Shown one piece after another: positions 1-13,363 of a DNA stretch of 64,000 nt. Source of the DNA: Chaetorhynchus papuensis. Lineage: Eukaryota > Chordata > Aves > Passeriformes > Rhipiduridae. The stretch covers positions 124,001 through 188,000 of the forward strand of contig VWYX01000761.1 in NCBI GenBank assembly GCA_013396525.1, in the 5' to 3' direction. How positions within the stretch are numbered: the first letter of the stretch is position 1; every line of letters starts with the position of its first letter. The position numbers and the translations under genes were made by a program. Below the pieces are notes generated by a model. The model saw only the letters and a list, made by a program, of their open reading frames with translations, was not told the origin of the DNA and did not search any database.

Positions 1-3000
1 TTGGCTCTTAGGTAAGATTTCAACCTAACTAATAAGCTGTCAAATAACTATACTGTTATTTCTGATGACTATACTATCTTAAATTTATACTGAAAAAAAT
101 CACAAACAAAACAAATCAACATCCCAAAAGAGCTAGCAGTCAATAAGTATGTTAATCCCATACTGGCAAAATAAATGAGCTCCAGCGTAAGCACATGAGT
201 TTTAAACATCTTCATATGAGAGGGTGGTAGCATTTCATCCATTAAATATAAATGCAGATACACATCTGGTCACAACATTTTATTTAGCCTTTGCAGTAGC
301 ACTAGTATTGAGTACTGGCCATTATGCTGTTCTTCCAAATAAAATCCTTTCCTTTTTATTTCCATTTTCCTTCTTCAAGCAAACATAGGCTTCTGAAGAG
401 TGCTGCTGGCAAACTGTGCTTTCCCCAGCTTTGCTTCCAAACACCTGCAGTTCAAGTTATGACAAATTGCACCTACAAATTCTCCACAATCTCCACAGTT
501 CCAAGAATGTCATCAGCAAGAAGACAGAGGAAATATTTTAGGAAACTGGCAAGAAAAAAAAAGCAAAATGTTCTGCAGAGAAATCAAGGCTCAGAGCCTG
601 ATATGAAAAGGGTCTCAGAGATAGTGATAATAAATAGCACAATGCCCAGCACTCAGGTGCTTGGCCCCAGGAGCACAACTCTGTCATGAGTCAGATGTTT
701 ATTGTTTGACACAACAGGACAAGCATGAGGAACGTGATTCAGCTGTGAAGATTGTGTTAACAGTTTTTAATTAGATTTTCTTTTTCAAAACAATTTCTTT
801 GCATGCTGGTGCAAGGAAAAGATAAAGCTGTCCTTTTCATTTTTTTCCCCTATCAGATTGAAAGCATCTCTCCTGGAAAGGCATGGAATTCAGTATTTCT
901 GAGCATCACAAATGAGTTACACTTTTATACTAATTAAATGCAAGATTATAGCAGCAGTCTTTTTCTCTGGCATCACCCACTCAGTTGCAGGGTTAGAAGA
1001 GCAGCTCACAAACCCAGATCACTCACGATGTGTCTGCTGGCACCAGACCTCCCTCTCTACCCGAGGTGTGAGCCATCCCTGTGCTTGTGGCAACTTCCTG
1101 TCTGTCAGACATAGAAGACAGTAACTAACATCTGAAAGCCAGTGAATAAAGCTTTGCAGGGCTCTTTGTTGCTGTGCTGAAGGAGATGGCTGGCACAGCC
1201 CTGCACCACATGACGAAATGAAAGAAAATATTGCTGGAGGTCAGATATCATTGTGGAGATTTGAAGATCATACAGTTCATGAAGTTATGAAAGATGTGTA
1301 AGTCACCTCAGAATCTGATGCATTCTGAATTGCTCTGATTTAAGGACTACTTAAATAAATACTATTATCAGGAAAATAATTTTAATTGATTTTAACTTTC
1401 TTTGAGAGAAAAAAAATGTATTTTCAAACAGAGGGTAATGAACTTCATTTTAAGCAACAGCTTAATTCAGTGCTTCAGATTGTGACCTTCTAATTCACAT
1501 GGGTCAGTCACTCCACAGCACAAAGGCTCCTGTGGTGCAGAGGTGATTTGAAGAAAATCCCCTCCCTGACCCAACTTACCATGCATCAGTCCAGTCTGCA
1601 GAACATCCCTGACACATGTAAAGCAGATTCCTTTCAGAGGAAACAGAACCTGAACTTCTACTCCAGATATCTATTTATATAGATACTGCAACCCCTGATG
1701 GGGACACTGAGGTCTGCACACTTCACCACTTGATCTTGTAGCATTTAGCAAACATGCACAGACCTAAGAAAGGCCTCAAACCATGAGAACCCTCCTGCAA
1801 TGGCTCCATAATGCTGCATAAAGTATTAAGTACTGCACGTGTTTCCTTTTTGCTGATGAATGACAGTCCTCAAATCACCTCTGCTGCTCCTTCCCTCCCC
1901 AAGAATTAAAGGCTGGCAGTCTTCATCCAAAGTAGTGTTCTCACCCCTTTGCTGAACCCCTCTGTTTCTCCTAATGTTCTTTTTGGGGTTTTTTCCTTCT
2001 TATTGCTTCCTTCTATAATAATGGCAAGTTTCAGCATCCCTGGAAGTGCAAGCACAGCCTAACTCCAAGCTCCATTGTAAATCTGCACTGTAAGTGCACT
2101 GAAAGTTTCTTGAGCAGCTGCAGAAGCCCATGCCAGACCCAGAAGGCTGCAAGAGGATTGGCAATCCATGGCACAATAAATTAGGTGATAAAAGAGTTCT
2201 AAACCTCTGTTACACCATGTGTCCTCTACCCACCACAGCAGGCAGGGCCACTCCATTCCATCCCAAGTTTTGGCAGAGAGATGCCTGCACCCCATACCCT
2301 GACTCACTCCTATGGCACTACATCCCTTATCAGTGCAGAGTTTGCTGTTCCTTGGCAGCAGCCTGCTCTTAAATTTGAGGGCAGCTCAGACAGTTAGAAA
2401 TAAGGGGTTCTGAGCCATTGCTTCTTCCAATCTTCCTTAGAGAGGCATCAGGTTTTTGAGGAAAAAGAAGTACAGATTCTGAAATCATTTGGATCAACAT
2501 CAGATTAGGAATATGTCAGCAGCACAGATAAAAAGATAATTAGGTTTCCCAGACACCAGCTTTGAAAAAGTAATTAATTTTGTTCAGGGTAGTCAAAAAA
2601 ATTCACGAGACTTTCTCCTTGTGGCACAGAAGGTAAAAAGAGAAAAGACATCTGCCTTATGAAATTTTAATCTCCAGCACAGTTTGCAAAATTATATATT
2701 ATACAAATACGTTAATCAGGAAAGTTCTGTGTCTTCTTTGACTTCTTGACCATTCTTATGTGCCAAAAATGTAATTTTTTTCAAAAATATAGAAGTGTCG
2801 GCAGGATGCATAAGGTGCTTCTAAGGGAGATAAAAAGAGCTCAGAAGTGGGGAAAAGATGGAGAATTTAAATGAAATGGCAAAGAGTGTTCACGTCAGTC
2901 ATGCAGGCTCTCATATACATCTCCCCACCTCCTTAGCAACAGATTTAAAAACTGAAACTTGAAAGCATCAAGCAACTCATCTAAACTAAACAAACAACAG

Positions 3001-4871
3001 CAGAGAGCGTGATCTCTCCTCCTCTTTCCTCAGATTAATCTGATTTACTGCATCCTGTCACAGATAAGGAACAGCTAAGGTGCAGATAATTGTTCCTAAT
3101 AAACCTGGGATTTTTCTTATGGTTTTGGCCAGGAAAATACTTTAAGCCAGACTTAAGACTTGTTTTATTTCCCATGAGAGCAAGCGAGGATGAGGAGTTG
3201 TTCTCAGGCTTTGTGGGAATGGCTAGGTTGGGATTTGCAGATGGTGCCAGGTTCCCTCTTCAAGCCCCCAGCACTAACCACTCTTGCCAGTGCCCTCTGC
3301 CCTCCTGGAGGCCTGGCTGGATGTCCTGAAGCTGCTGCCACCCCATCCCCTCCTGGGGCTGCAGTGCAGAGGCACAGGCTGCAGAGTTGTTCATACACAC
3401 AGGCCATACCTAATTAGCCATTACAGCCTAATGGGAAGGCAGTGAAAGCCTTCATTGACTCCTTCTGGATGGTGGTAATGGTGAGAGGAGAGAGGTTAAG
3501 GGCCTACCCTGGGAGGGCATACAGAGTGCCCAGGCCTTGAAGGAGTCCTTTCAGGTTACTGTTTGTTTGTTTAGCATCAAACCAAAGGGAATAATAAAAG
3601 AAGTAATAACAATAATAGTGAGTAAGAATAAAAAGCCAGTACATGCCCTGACATCAAGGGCTAATGTGAAGAACAGTTCTTGAAAATGCTGCTGCTTTCA
3701 CACTGATCCCTGTAGCTGCCTCTTTTCCCACTAGATCTCCCCCCAGGTGCCCTGTGTTGTGGCACCTTTCAGCTGGGCTGAGCCCAGGCTGCTGCAGCTG
3801 CCCTTTGCCTCTCAGCTGGGCACAGGGCTGTTCTCAGCACACCTGCGGCTTCCCTGGGTGATGCTCTGGTTTCCCCCAACAGACAAAGATGATTTAATCA
3901 TTTCCACAATAACTTTTTGTTTCATTTCCATGACTTCCTCCACTTGATGGAAGACAGGGATGATTGCTGCTAATGTTAACATGTCACTGGGGCCTGATGT
4001 TACAAATCTTCCCTTACACATAATGTCACGCTTCGGCAGCAGTCCTTAGATGAATAATGAAAATTTAACCAAGTAAAGGAATTACAAGATCAGGCCCATA
4101 GTGAGATTTATAAACACAGTAAATGCCTTAGATTTTCTACATTGAGTCTCCTGTTATTTTTTTTGCCATGGAAATACTGAGATTGCATGAACCAGGGCAA
4201 ACGCAGGTCACAAAGATTAATATACAGATTTATCATGTCTACAGTATACAACTGTACATGCTGGATGATCCAAAAAATGGTGAAACCTAAGACGAAAGTA
4301 CACACAATAAGGGAATTTTGATAGTTTAAACAGCTCTGCTTCATTTTATAATGTTCTGTTACCCCACAAATAACATAGCTGTCATAACAAATAGTAACAG
4401 TGATAGATACTAAGGAAAGCTGGATGGTGTGCAAGGCTGTGGTTACAGCTCCAGTGTTCAGATCTGAACTGACTTTAAACTTAATATTTCTTGGATTGCT
4501 CAGCCCTGGCAAGGGCTGCTACAGTATTTCTCAATTTACAAATCTAATCTGTATCAAATAGCATATAGTAAAATGTAACACTGTGTTGACCTGAGCACAG
4601 TTAAGGCCATATATGGTTTTTACAAATGAACTTGGGTAGTTAGGTTTCTATCTGGAAGAATCTCACAGACCTCAAGAGATTCTCAAATACCTTTAAAAAG
4701 AAAAAAGGAAAGAATAACGTGGTCTGCCGTTTGCTGGTTGGATGCTGTCCATCACATCTGCAGTGAGTGATCTCAGGCTCAGTGCAGCTGCTGTCAGCTT
4801 GGCAGCACTGCCACTCACTCAGTGTGTTTAGAGCATGCCCCATTTTCAGATGGTTGAGATCAGAAGATGAT
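1..4871. other. Unique non-coding sequence, no gene seen
   Basis: Moderately AT-rich single-copy-looking sequence. Open frames are short, lack paired splice signals and show no family motif. The longest, a 134-codon frame on the minus strand (4108-4512), is rich in hydrophobic residues as AT-rich chance frames often are. Positions 4028-4041 share about a dozen bases with the start of U6 RNA, but the match stops there. I see no repeat family in this stretch. Confidence 0.6.
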
Positions 4872-5535
4872 AGGTTAAATGAGGTTGGGAGAGACCCAGT
4901 CTACCCTCCAGCCCGAAGGACCAGCACTGGGGTCAGACTAGGCTACTCAGGGCTTGGACCAGCAAGGCCTTGAAACCCTCCAGGGATGAGGACAGCATAG
5001 CCCTCCCTGAGTGGCCTCCTCAGGGGGAAAGTTTCTCCCTATACTCAGCCTGAACCTTTCTCATTCCAACTTGGGGCCATTGCTTCTTGCCCTCCCATCC
5101 TGTACCATTGTGAGGAGTCCCACTCCATCTCTTCCATGACCCTTTGGTGGTGCTGGGGACTGTCAAGTGCCCAAAGACATCCCTTTTCCCAGCTGACCCA
5201 GACTACCTTCCCCAGCATCTCCTCATGGGGGAAGTGTCCAGCTCTACCACCCTGGGGGCCCTCCCTTGAGCTCCTCCCTCCACACACTGAGTTTGTCCAT
5301 GTCTTTCCTGTGCTAGGTCCCAAAACTGGACTCAGCATTTGGATGCAGTCTGGCAAGTGCCACACAGAGGGGGACAATCCCTTCCCTTGACCTTTGAGCC
5401 ACAGCCCTGGTCGCACAGTTTAGGAGCTGCTGGCTGCCTTTGCTGTCAGAGCACACCTCAGTGGTGTTCACCTGATTGCCCACTGTGACCTCAGGGCTGC
5501 ACTGCAGCACTGCAGAGCTGCTCCCCAGCCCCAAC
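4872..5535 (-). mobile_element. CR1 non-LTR retrotransposon fragment, diverged, antisense
   Basis: Read on the plus strand, the segment follows the antisense order of an avian CR1 3' portion. It opens with a 'ggttgggagagacc' block, then a 'ccctccagggatgaggacagc' type block, then 'aaagtttctccct', then the 'actggactcagcatttggatg' block that corresponds to the usual 'aactggacacagtactccag', and ends with 'ctgcagagctgctcccc'. The element is therefore on the minus strand. The terminal 3' repeat is missing or too decayed to see, and indels have broken any reverse-transcriptase frame. It is a dead copy, and the divergence suggests an old insertion. Boundaries are approximate to some tens of bases. 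The short open frames inside it should not be read as genes. Confidence 0.75.
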
Positions 5536-7700
5536 CTCTGACAGTGTTGTTGGAAGGGGCTCATCATTTCTAGGTGCCAAGTATCTGCATCAAGGAAAAA
5601 TGCTTCAGAACATTTTTGGTACATAATTTTAATTACCTCTGTCAACAAAGAATGAAGATATTTTTGCCAAGTTTAGAAAAATCCAGCAACATTTTCTTCA
5701 AGCAACAGTCTTTCCCCAGTCTCTGGGGTTCAGGGAATGCATTTTGCCATCTTCTGAAAAAAAGCCCTAATTGTAGCAAAGCTGTTTGTGAAGAATTGCA
5801 GGCTGCAGAAGGTTGAAGGGTAGCATGATTGAAATGCCAAAATGTTTTTGGCAGAAAAGCTGTATCATGAAACCAAAACGTTTCATCGGCACTTGAGTTC
5901 CTGCACAGCTCTGCAGAAATGCCTCACTGTAGCAAGGCAATCCCTCCTCATCATTCTCACCACAGTGTTGCAAAGTGCTGTAACCTGGGCAAAACCTAAT
6001 CCAAGCCATCCATTTCAGGAATATGCATCTGACACTTGGGTTTGGAAGGGTACACTTCAGGTTTCCTCGTTCTCACACAAACTAGACCCGTCTTGAATAG
6101 AAATTATCTGTTCCTTCTGGTTTCTATCATTTCATATGACCGAGGGTTCCTGATTCCCTACAGCACCTGCTTCAGTGGTAATTCAGCCATAAGACACCAC
6201 ATTTTATTTATTCTTGAACATAACCACCGGGTTGCTTGCAGAGGTTTGAGTATGATTGGAGAGAGAAAAACATCACTTCAAAACCTGAGAGGAAATTGGC
6301 TGGGCATTGGCCAAAGCTGGTCCAGGCAGCTGGAGCTGAGGGGCATCAGCCCAGTATCAGCAGAAATAGTGCAGATCACAGAAATTAGACCTCTGGTGTC
6401 AGGAGCTCACATGTGCTTCAGGGACTGTGATGAACAGCTCAGCTCAAGAGGGACAGATGCATCTGGCTGAGGCTGTTGGCTTTGCTCAGGGTAACAGAAC
6501 ATTAGGCTGTGTATTTAGGCTCTGTGAACATTTATTTACGATGCTGGGAAACATGCATAGCTTATCCTAGGGGTCTCCTTCTAGTATTACTTCGTGACTT
6601 CCGCTGTGTGTATACCCTGCTTACATTGAAGTGTCTGAATAGCCAATCCAAGCTCTCAAAAGTTAGGAAATGCCAAAATTCATGCAGCTCTCCTTCACCT
6701 CTCTCATGCTTGGGGTCATGTTGTTTTACTGCCTACACATCAACCAAAGCACTAATTAGTTCAAGCTATGCAAATTGTTTTAAAAAGCTAAAAAGCCTAG
6801 TTTGCAATTTAAAATGGGATCCAGATGCCCTCATCACTTCAAGGGAGAAAAAAAAGGCATTAAGTGGTAACTGGATTTTTGTGTTACATGGCACACATCC
6901 AGGCTGAACTTGCATATAAAAATAAACCTCATGAGTTCATTGTTCTGAACTTACAGCCAAATGTCCTGTTTGTCTTCTGTTGACTTTAAACGTTTTGTGA
7001 CTAAGTTGTATAAAACATACTTTTCAAAAAACCCAGTAACAGTAACTAGCAAAATCTAAATAATACGATTATTTATATCTTTGCATGCTTCTAGACATTG
7101 CACAACCTCTGGATATTCTGATAGAATTAACGTGAAAATAGTCTAAATATTCACTTATTTCTCTGTTCCCATAGAAACTCTGACAGCAATGATTCATACA
7201 TAAGAATTAAGTCCCTGACCATGCAATTCGTACTGTTCTTCTCCACAAGGCTCCAATAGTTCACTCATTGTACTGCAGAGAAAGCTCACCTGAAAGATAG
7301 ATTATCTATTTTTGTTTCTCAGCTTCACTTTCTTGGAAATGCACAGCCTTGTTTCTTCACCACAGGTTATTTGCAAAAGAACCCTAGCGAAAAAAAAAAA
7401 AGCAGAAAAAATCCTAATCACAGCTAGTGTGTTCTGCCATGGTGAGGAGAGGAGAGAACTGGATTTGCTCTGCCAAACTGAAGCATGTGGGATGAATGTA
7501 ATCCTGCTGTAAATGGAGAGGGACCCTGCACAGCAACTGTCTCACACACCACGAGAAGGGACAACACACCCGCTGGGACAGAGTGAGGGGGTAAGGCCCT
7601 GACAGTCTCCCTCCTGACTCAGGCTGGTCCTAGCCTGGCTTTTCATACTCTGCACAGCAAGAGTGTCTTCCCCAGAACAGCTGGAAAAATGAAAACAGCA

Positions 7701-7730
7701 ACTGACAGAAAACTGACAGAAAACTGACAG
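7701..7730. repeat. Three-copy 11-bp tandem repeat
   Basis: The core ACTGACAG recurs at 7701, 7712 and 7723, an 11-bp period with AAA spacers. A short, probably recent slippage product; no function implied. Confidence 0.8.
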
Positions 7731-9520
7731 ACAGTGTCAAGCAAAAAACAGACCCCTCAGCTCCAATCTGGACACATGCCCTATGTAATTAACCCCTCAT
7801 ACTCAATATTTCCATGGAATTCGGACTTTCAGACCTTTACATCCTTAGTCTTTGTGCCAAGACCATCAACTGAGGTGACAGAGATTGATTTCAATAGGAC
7901 TTTGGTGTTAAAGCACTTGCTTGGTGAAGCAACCTAAGAAAATCAGCTCTGTCCCGTGGCACAATAGCTGAGGGACAACACTTACCTCCTCAGCAACACA
8001 GTGCTTGCTGAAAGAAACACAATGAATGGCTACTCTGGCTGGAAGAGGAGGGGCGGGTGCAGTTCATGAGGGTTTTTCACCCTCAGAACTACAATGCAGG
8101 AGCAGGAGAAGATACACCAGCTCCACTACTGCAGAGTCATTTTCCACTATAAGGATGTGGCAGCATGTCTGGCTCAGTAGTGCACAGTGCACAGCTGAAC
8201 TTTGAACTGAACAACTATTTTTGCTCCCAAGGTTCATCAAGTAGATGTCAGAGAATCAGATGCAGAAAACAGCCCACAACTGCGCCCTGCCAGGTGATTA
8301 TCAATCTGTTGTGCAGTGCTGAAGACCAGCTCTGCCACTGACATTCATAAAGAAATACCCAGAAGGTTACAGTGGTTCCTAGGCTGCATGGACAAGTCAA
8401 GAATCATAAAAACAGTTGCACCTGAGAGTAATCTGGAAATTGGGTGGTGGAAAGGAAAGCCACATGGAGTCAAGTAATTATTTTCCAGGGCAGAAAATAG
8501 ATACTGGCCATCCATCATAGAGCAATGGAGAAGTCCTGCTGCAACCCCATCAAATCAAATGACTGTACCCATGGAAACTTCAAAGGTTTAGTTTTTAAAT
8601 CAATGCAAAATAAAATTCACTCATATAAAACAGAAAAATAAAACAAAACAAACCTTTTAAACCCCCTATCATTTGGTAATGATGCTCATTTAAGTAATGT
8701 TACGTTTAAGCATTTTTTATCCACCTTAAACTATATTTTTGGCTAGAGACTTGTGGGTAATAAATGACTAATAAAACATATTTCCATTTACAGATGCATT
8801 AGAAAATGAATCTATGGTATAACAGAAAATAAAATTATATATGCAGGGACTTCTCCCACTTCAAAATCTCTACATGAAGTTTGGTTGGTTAACACAGTAG
8901 CCCACGAGTTCTGGTGGGATTGTCCCATGAGTAACCATCAGCAGGGCAAGGAATGGAAGGCAGGAGACAAGAAGCACCACTGGAGTTCATTAATGAGCAT
9001 GAGATTGAGCACACACCAAACACAGCGAGTTCCTAACGAGTTGTCAGACAAGTTGGTCAGACAAGTAAACAACCCCTGGTTAGAAGTATCTTCAAGATCA
9101 AAAGAACTGAACAGTGAGTTCCATTATGCTTACAAATGATATGCAGAACTGTTTTGGAGCAGTTTTTGCTCTTGCTATTATTAGGCCTTACTTATGTACC
9201 ATTTGGGTGTACAGGATAATTTACAATGGGCAGAATTTGTCAAACACAACATAATTCCCATCACACAATGCAGACCCCAGGAGCAGTGGCAGTTTCAGTA
9301 CAGTAAAAATAACTCAAGAAGGCACCACCTGGGCTCTGTGATAAACAATCACACCGTGCTGCTCGTTGCAGCAGATTGCATGGGTCAGGAAGAAGGAAAG
9401 CATTTTCACTCAATGACCAATTGCAGAAAGGGAAGGCCCCGTGGGTGTGATCCTGATGAATAAGTAAAGGTAATGTCCAAGTTGGAAGCGTAATTTAAAG
9501 CATTAACACTGTAATTTCAG

Positions 9521-9594
9521 TATCAAGAGTATAATTTAAACTCCTTGTGGACTGCAAACACTGCTTTTGGAAACAGAGAAAGACTAAATGGAGG
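9521..9594 (+). other. Candidate exon (weak), 74 bp
   Basis: An acceptor-like 'ctgtaatttcag' ends at 9520 and a donor-like GAGG|GTAAGT follows at 9595. Between them only phase 0 is open, reading YQEYNLNSLWTANTAFG and on; the other two phases stop early. The polypyrimidine tract is poor, so this may well be a pseudo-exon. I do not recognise the peptide. Confidence 0.15.
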
Positions 9595-11574
9595 GTAAGT
9601 CACCAACCAGGAATGTCCAACAGAGATCAAATATCTGCCTAACTATGTGGTGTGTTGATGTGGCAGCTTCTAGTGTGCCTCAGAAATCCAAACTGAGGGT
9701 GTCCGAGACACAAGATAACAGTTACTGTAGGCTGAAAATACACAGCTTTTTGACCATAGAATTTAGGCTGCTTGGCTACCTACTGTAGTTTATCTATTAG
9801 TGTCAAGGTGTGTTCCTAGGTGCTCAAAACTAAATCGTGTATTGTTAATTTATTAGAACAGGTACTGGCAAGCCTTCAGAACATCCTACAATCACAGTCT
9901 GCAGGTGTGGTTTCAGAGTTAGCAGAGCCTAGAGACCATTCCCAGCAGGCTGTTTCCCTGCAGCTGCTCTGTGCTGGGGGGAGAGAGAAGGTGATACTGT
10001 GGGTGGAGGTGGCTAATCCCTGCCAGCTGCTGAGAACAGTCCTGGGCATGTTCATCCCACCACTGGGGATGTAGCCCTTGCATCTTGTGAAAGATGAGCC
10101 AGCTGGGAAGAAGTGGAGTCAGATCAACTTTCATTTCAGGGGTCTTTTCTTGCCACCATTCATTTTTCAGGGAGCCAAATCTCTAAGGAAGAATAGGTTC
10201 CATCTCTTCAGTTTGGACTGATGCATCTACCCTTGGCAGTCAATACATTGATCATTTGAGGTTTAATTAAGATGGTTAACTTCGATGCCACAGAAATGGT
10301 TAAGACTTAATGACTGTTAGATACAGAGAAGTACACAGAAGATGGTGTGGCCGCACCCATTTGCACCCAGCCTAAATCTGCCTAATACAGGACAAAATAC
10401 AACACATTCATGCAATTATTGAGACAAGTCCATCAAGAAACTGTTCACAGGATGCCTGTCTCTTGTAGGAATAACACTTAGTATGGCCAGTCCCCGTGTT
10501 CAGCATGTCTCCTGGGGTTGACACCCGGTGTCCCTCCATGTGTTTCCAGCTCCTGTGACTCAGCAGGATTTCATTGTGAGGGCCTGAGAAATCCAAAGCT
10601 CAGCCCACACAAGACAGAGACACTGCTGACAGGCAGAGCTCAGAGCTGGCAGGGTTTGCACTGACCAGCCAACTAAGACCATGCATCTGCTCTCTGTTCA
10701 TGCTTTACAGATTTTTATTGCTTTTTATAGCAACAGATGCTTTTAGTGGCACTTTTAGTCACACCAGTGCTTTCTCACCTCTGCTTGGTCAAAAACCTGC
10801 AGTCTTTCCTTTAAGGTGTGGAACTTGCTAATGATGCCCAGGCTGTAGCTATCTCAAAAGAAGGTCACTGCAGTGTTTTTGGCAGATGAGGAGATACACA
10901 TTGCATTAAAACTATCTGAAGATGGAAACTTACTACTGGTTGGTGATGGATGTCACATTAGAAGCATGAAACCAGTGATCTGCAAGAGAGACCAATTACC
11001 TTTTCATATAAATTATTGCCTCCCTCTCCACTCGTGCTGCAGAAAGCTGAGCTACAGATCTCAGACTACAGGAAGGAAGGGAGACTGACTGGCAGGCTAT
11101 GATGATGGAATTCAACCTGATGCTTTATCCAAAATCAGCTAGTTCAGTACATACAAGTCTGCAGACCTTCAAAACATATAATTTTGGATAGAGGTCAGGA
11201 AAAAAAAAAAAGAATGGGAAAGTATCTAAGCAGAATGGGTTATTCTACCTGATTATCACTAGGGCTTTTTAGGGTTCATTTTTGTAAGCTGTTGTCTTCT
11301 GGTTTAGAACTAAGTCCAAGTCTTTAAGGGATGAGATGAAACTTTAAATGATAGTAGAGATTAGAATAGGTACATTTTTTTTTTTAATTCTGTTTAAATA
11401 GGGAGGACAAAAATGAAAACAGCTGGGGCCACACTAGAGGCCATACCAGACTGAAATCAGGCAAGGGTAGCAGTTTCTCACAGTTTCCTTCATTGCTGTT
11501 AAGAAACCTTGTCAAATCTCCTTGAAGGAAAGATATCAGTGACTTCAGAGCAGCAGATGGTTTGAGCTAGATAG

Positions 11575-11675
11575 ATCACAGAATCACAGAACATGCTGAG
11601 CTGGAAGAGACTCACAAGGTTTATCAAACCCAAATCCTGACCCTGCACAGGACCCTGCCCAAGAGTCACGACATG
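11575..11675 (-). mobile_element. CR1 3'-end fragment, antisense
   Basis: On the plus strand it starts with the doubled 'atcacagaatcacagaa' that is the reverse complement of the CR1 3' terminal repeat. It continues 'gctgagctggaagagactcac', 'caaatcctgaccctgcacagg' and 'caagagtcacgacatgtgcc', the order seen in avian CR1 tails. This is a typical severely 5'-truncated copy. The match fades at a short CA run near 11690; sequence to about 11890 could be further CR1 but I cannot support that. Confidence 0.85.
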
Positions 11676-13345
11676 TGCCCAAAAGTACACACACACAAAT
11701 GGCAAAGCTACAGCACACTCCCAGTGTCTCACACTCCAGCAAACCAACCCTCAAGCAAGGGATTCTGAGGTTGCTGAACGCTATTGGGATCGCCTGACAC
11801 CCACTCCAGTGGCTGGGCATCCCTCTCAGATGCAAGGGCTCAGTGCAAGTGCTCAGCTTGGTGTATGAAGAGTGGAGGGGGGACGATCCAAACATGTCTG
11901 TGCATGGGGACTAGGCATGGCTTTAGGACAAACCATAAAATAATGAAGAAAGAGCTATTTTAAAAGTAAAGTTTGCATTGACTCATTTTAATTTGTCCAT
12001 CTTGTTCTTTCCTTTATCTATTCTGATCAGTAGAGATTAGATACATAAATAAAGTTCTTTGGGCTAGAACTGCTAACTAGCTTGCCAAACAGATTTGGAT
12101 GAAGGCTTTTAAGGCACACTGTAAATATAGAATTACTACAAATAAGCCACAAAAATCGCTTTTAGGGTCACTGTCCTCTTGCCATCCCTTTCCCTTCACA
12201 CAGCAAGACAAGCCATGCCTGCTGTCCTCGTAGCCAGCAGCTGCAAGCAGCAGGGGATTTTCCACGGACGTCCCCTGTACAAGGCACACAGGACATTTCT
12301 GAGGCTGGGACGAGCAGTAACGAGCAGCACCCTGGGGCAGCCGCAGGGGTTATCGGATTTTTCAGGGCATGGCAGAGGAGCATTACCACAACTGGGTCAC
12401 TGTGCCACTGGTGACCACAAGAAGTAAAATACAGCAATTTAGTAAATTATCTGTAATCCAGGATAAACCAAAACACATTTTCACTTAGCATATTCCCTGA
12501 AGTCTTTAATTGCTCCAACTTTTTACTAGAATAAACACTTTTGTTGTTAATGTAAAGGAAGCAATCTGTCTTTGAGTATGCTTTTTTTGTTTTCTTCCAA
12601 AGGCTGTCCACAGGGAGGAATTAGCATGATCCTGAGCTAAATAGTGCCTTCATTTGCAACAATGCAGCCCCACTAATTTCAGAAGCCTTCAATTTCCCCG
12701 CCTTCCCCATGTGGGAAGGTTGGAATAAATTATCAAAAATGCCAGCCCTCCTCTTTCCTTTCTGCTTGTGCGGGAGAAATGGGTCTTGAAGTGAACAGAC
12801 CACGTGGGTTCTTCTGGAGCTGTAAGACTGCGAAGAGAAGGGAAGGAAAAGGTTGGAAACACACTCATGGATGGAGGCCATGTATATTAGAATCTGGGAA
12901 TTAAGAAGCATTCACTGGATGTCACAAACTTTGTCTCCAAAGGGTTTTTTCCCCCTCCAGTGCACAGAGACAGTAACAATGGTCAGTAATTCAGTCAAGG
13001 TGCTGCAGATGACTGAGAGCAGGCGTCTTTGACCAAAAAAGCAAAGCATGACAGCATGGCTACATATCCTTTTAGGTGATCAGTGGAGCAGTTCACACAG
13101 CCCAGATTGCCTATGGATGGGGCAGGGATCATATGCTCAGAAACAAAGCTAGCCACACCTTAAGATCAACATGCTAATTAAAACATTAAGCTATCTTGTG
13201 TCCTTCATGCAATAGTTCCCAGTTTGCACCTATTACTGCACAATTTGTTGAACTCTATGTAAAACATTATAAGAACAGTTTCTGATTATTTACTAATATG
13301 TTATAATTAAAAAAACCCCTTCTAATATGCTTACATTGGACTTTG

Positions 13346-13363
13346 GATTAATTATAATTAATC
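13346..13363. repeat. Perfect 18-bp palindrome with homeodomain-type cores
   Basis: GATTAATTATAATTAATC equals its own reverse complement and contains TAATTA-type cores in both orientations. Paired homeodomain proteins bind such inverted TAAT sites, but AT-rich DNA makes these words by chance more easily than GC-rich DNA. Confidence 0.7.

Larger units (their letters stand above)
5536..11574. other. Unique non-coding sequence
   Basis: No gene or dispersed repeat recognised. It holds a small tandem repeat at 7701-7730 and one candidate exon at 9521-9594, listed separately. The open frames of up to 144 codons (6036-6470) have no recognisable motif and no paired splice sites. Confidence 0.55.

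Noticed and set aside
4028..4045. Possible U6 snRNA fragment
   Set aside because: Only about a dozen bases match the U6 start; the rest of the gene is absent.
5045..5648. Frames of 111-123 codons on the minus strand
   Set aside because: They lie in or at the edge of the decayed CR1 and do not follow its reverse-transcriptase frame in an intact way.
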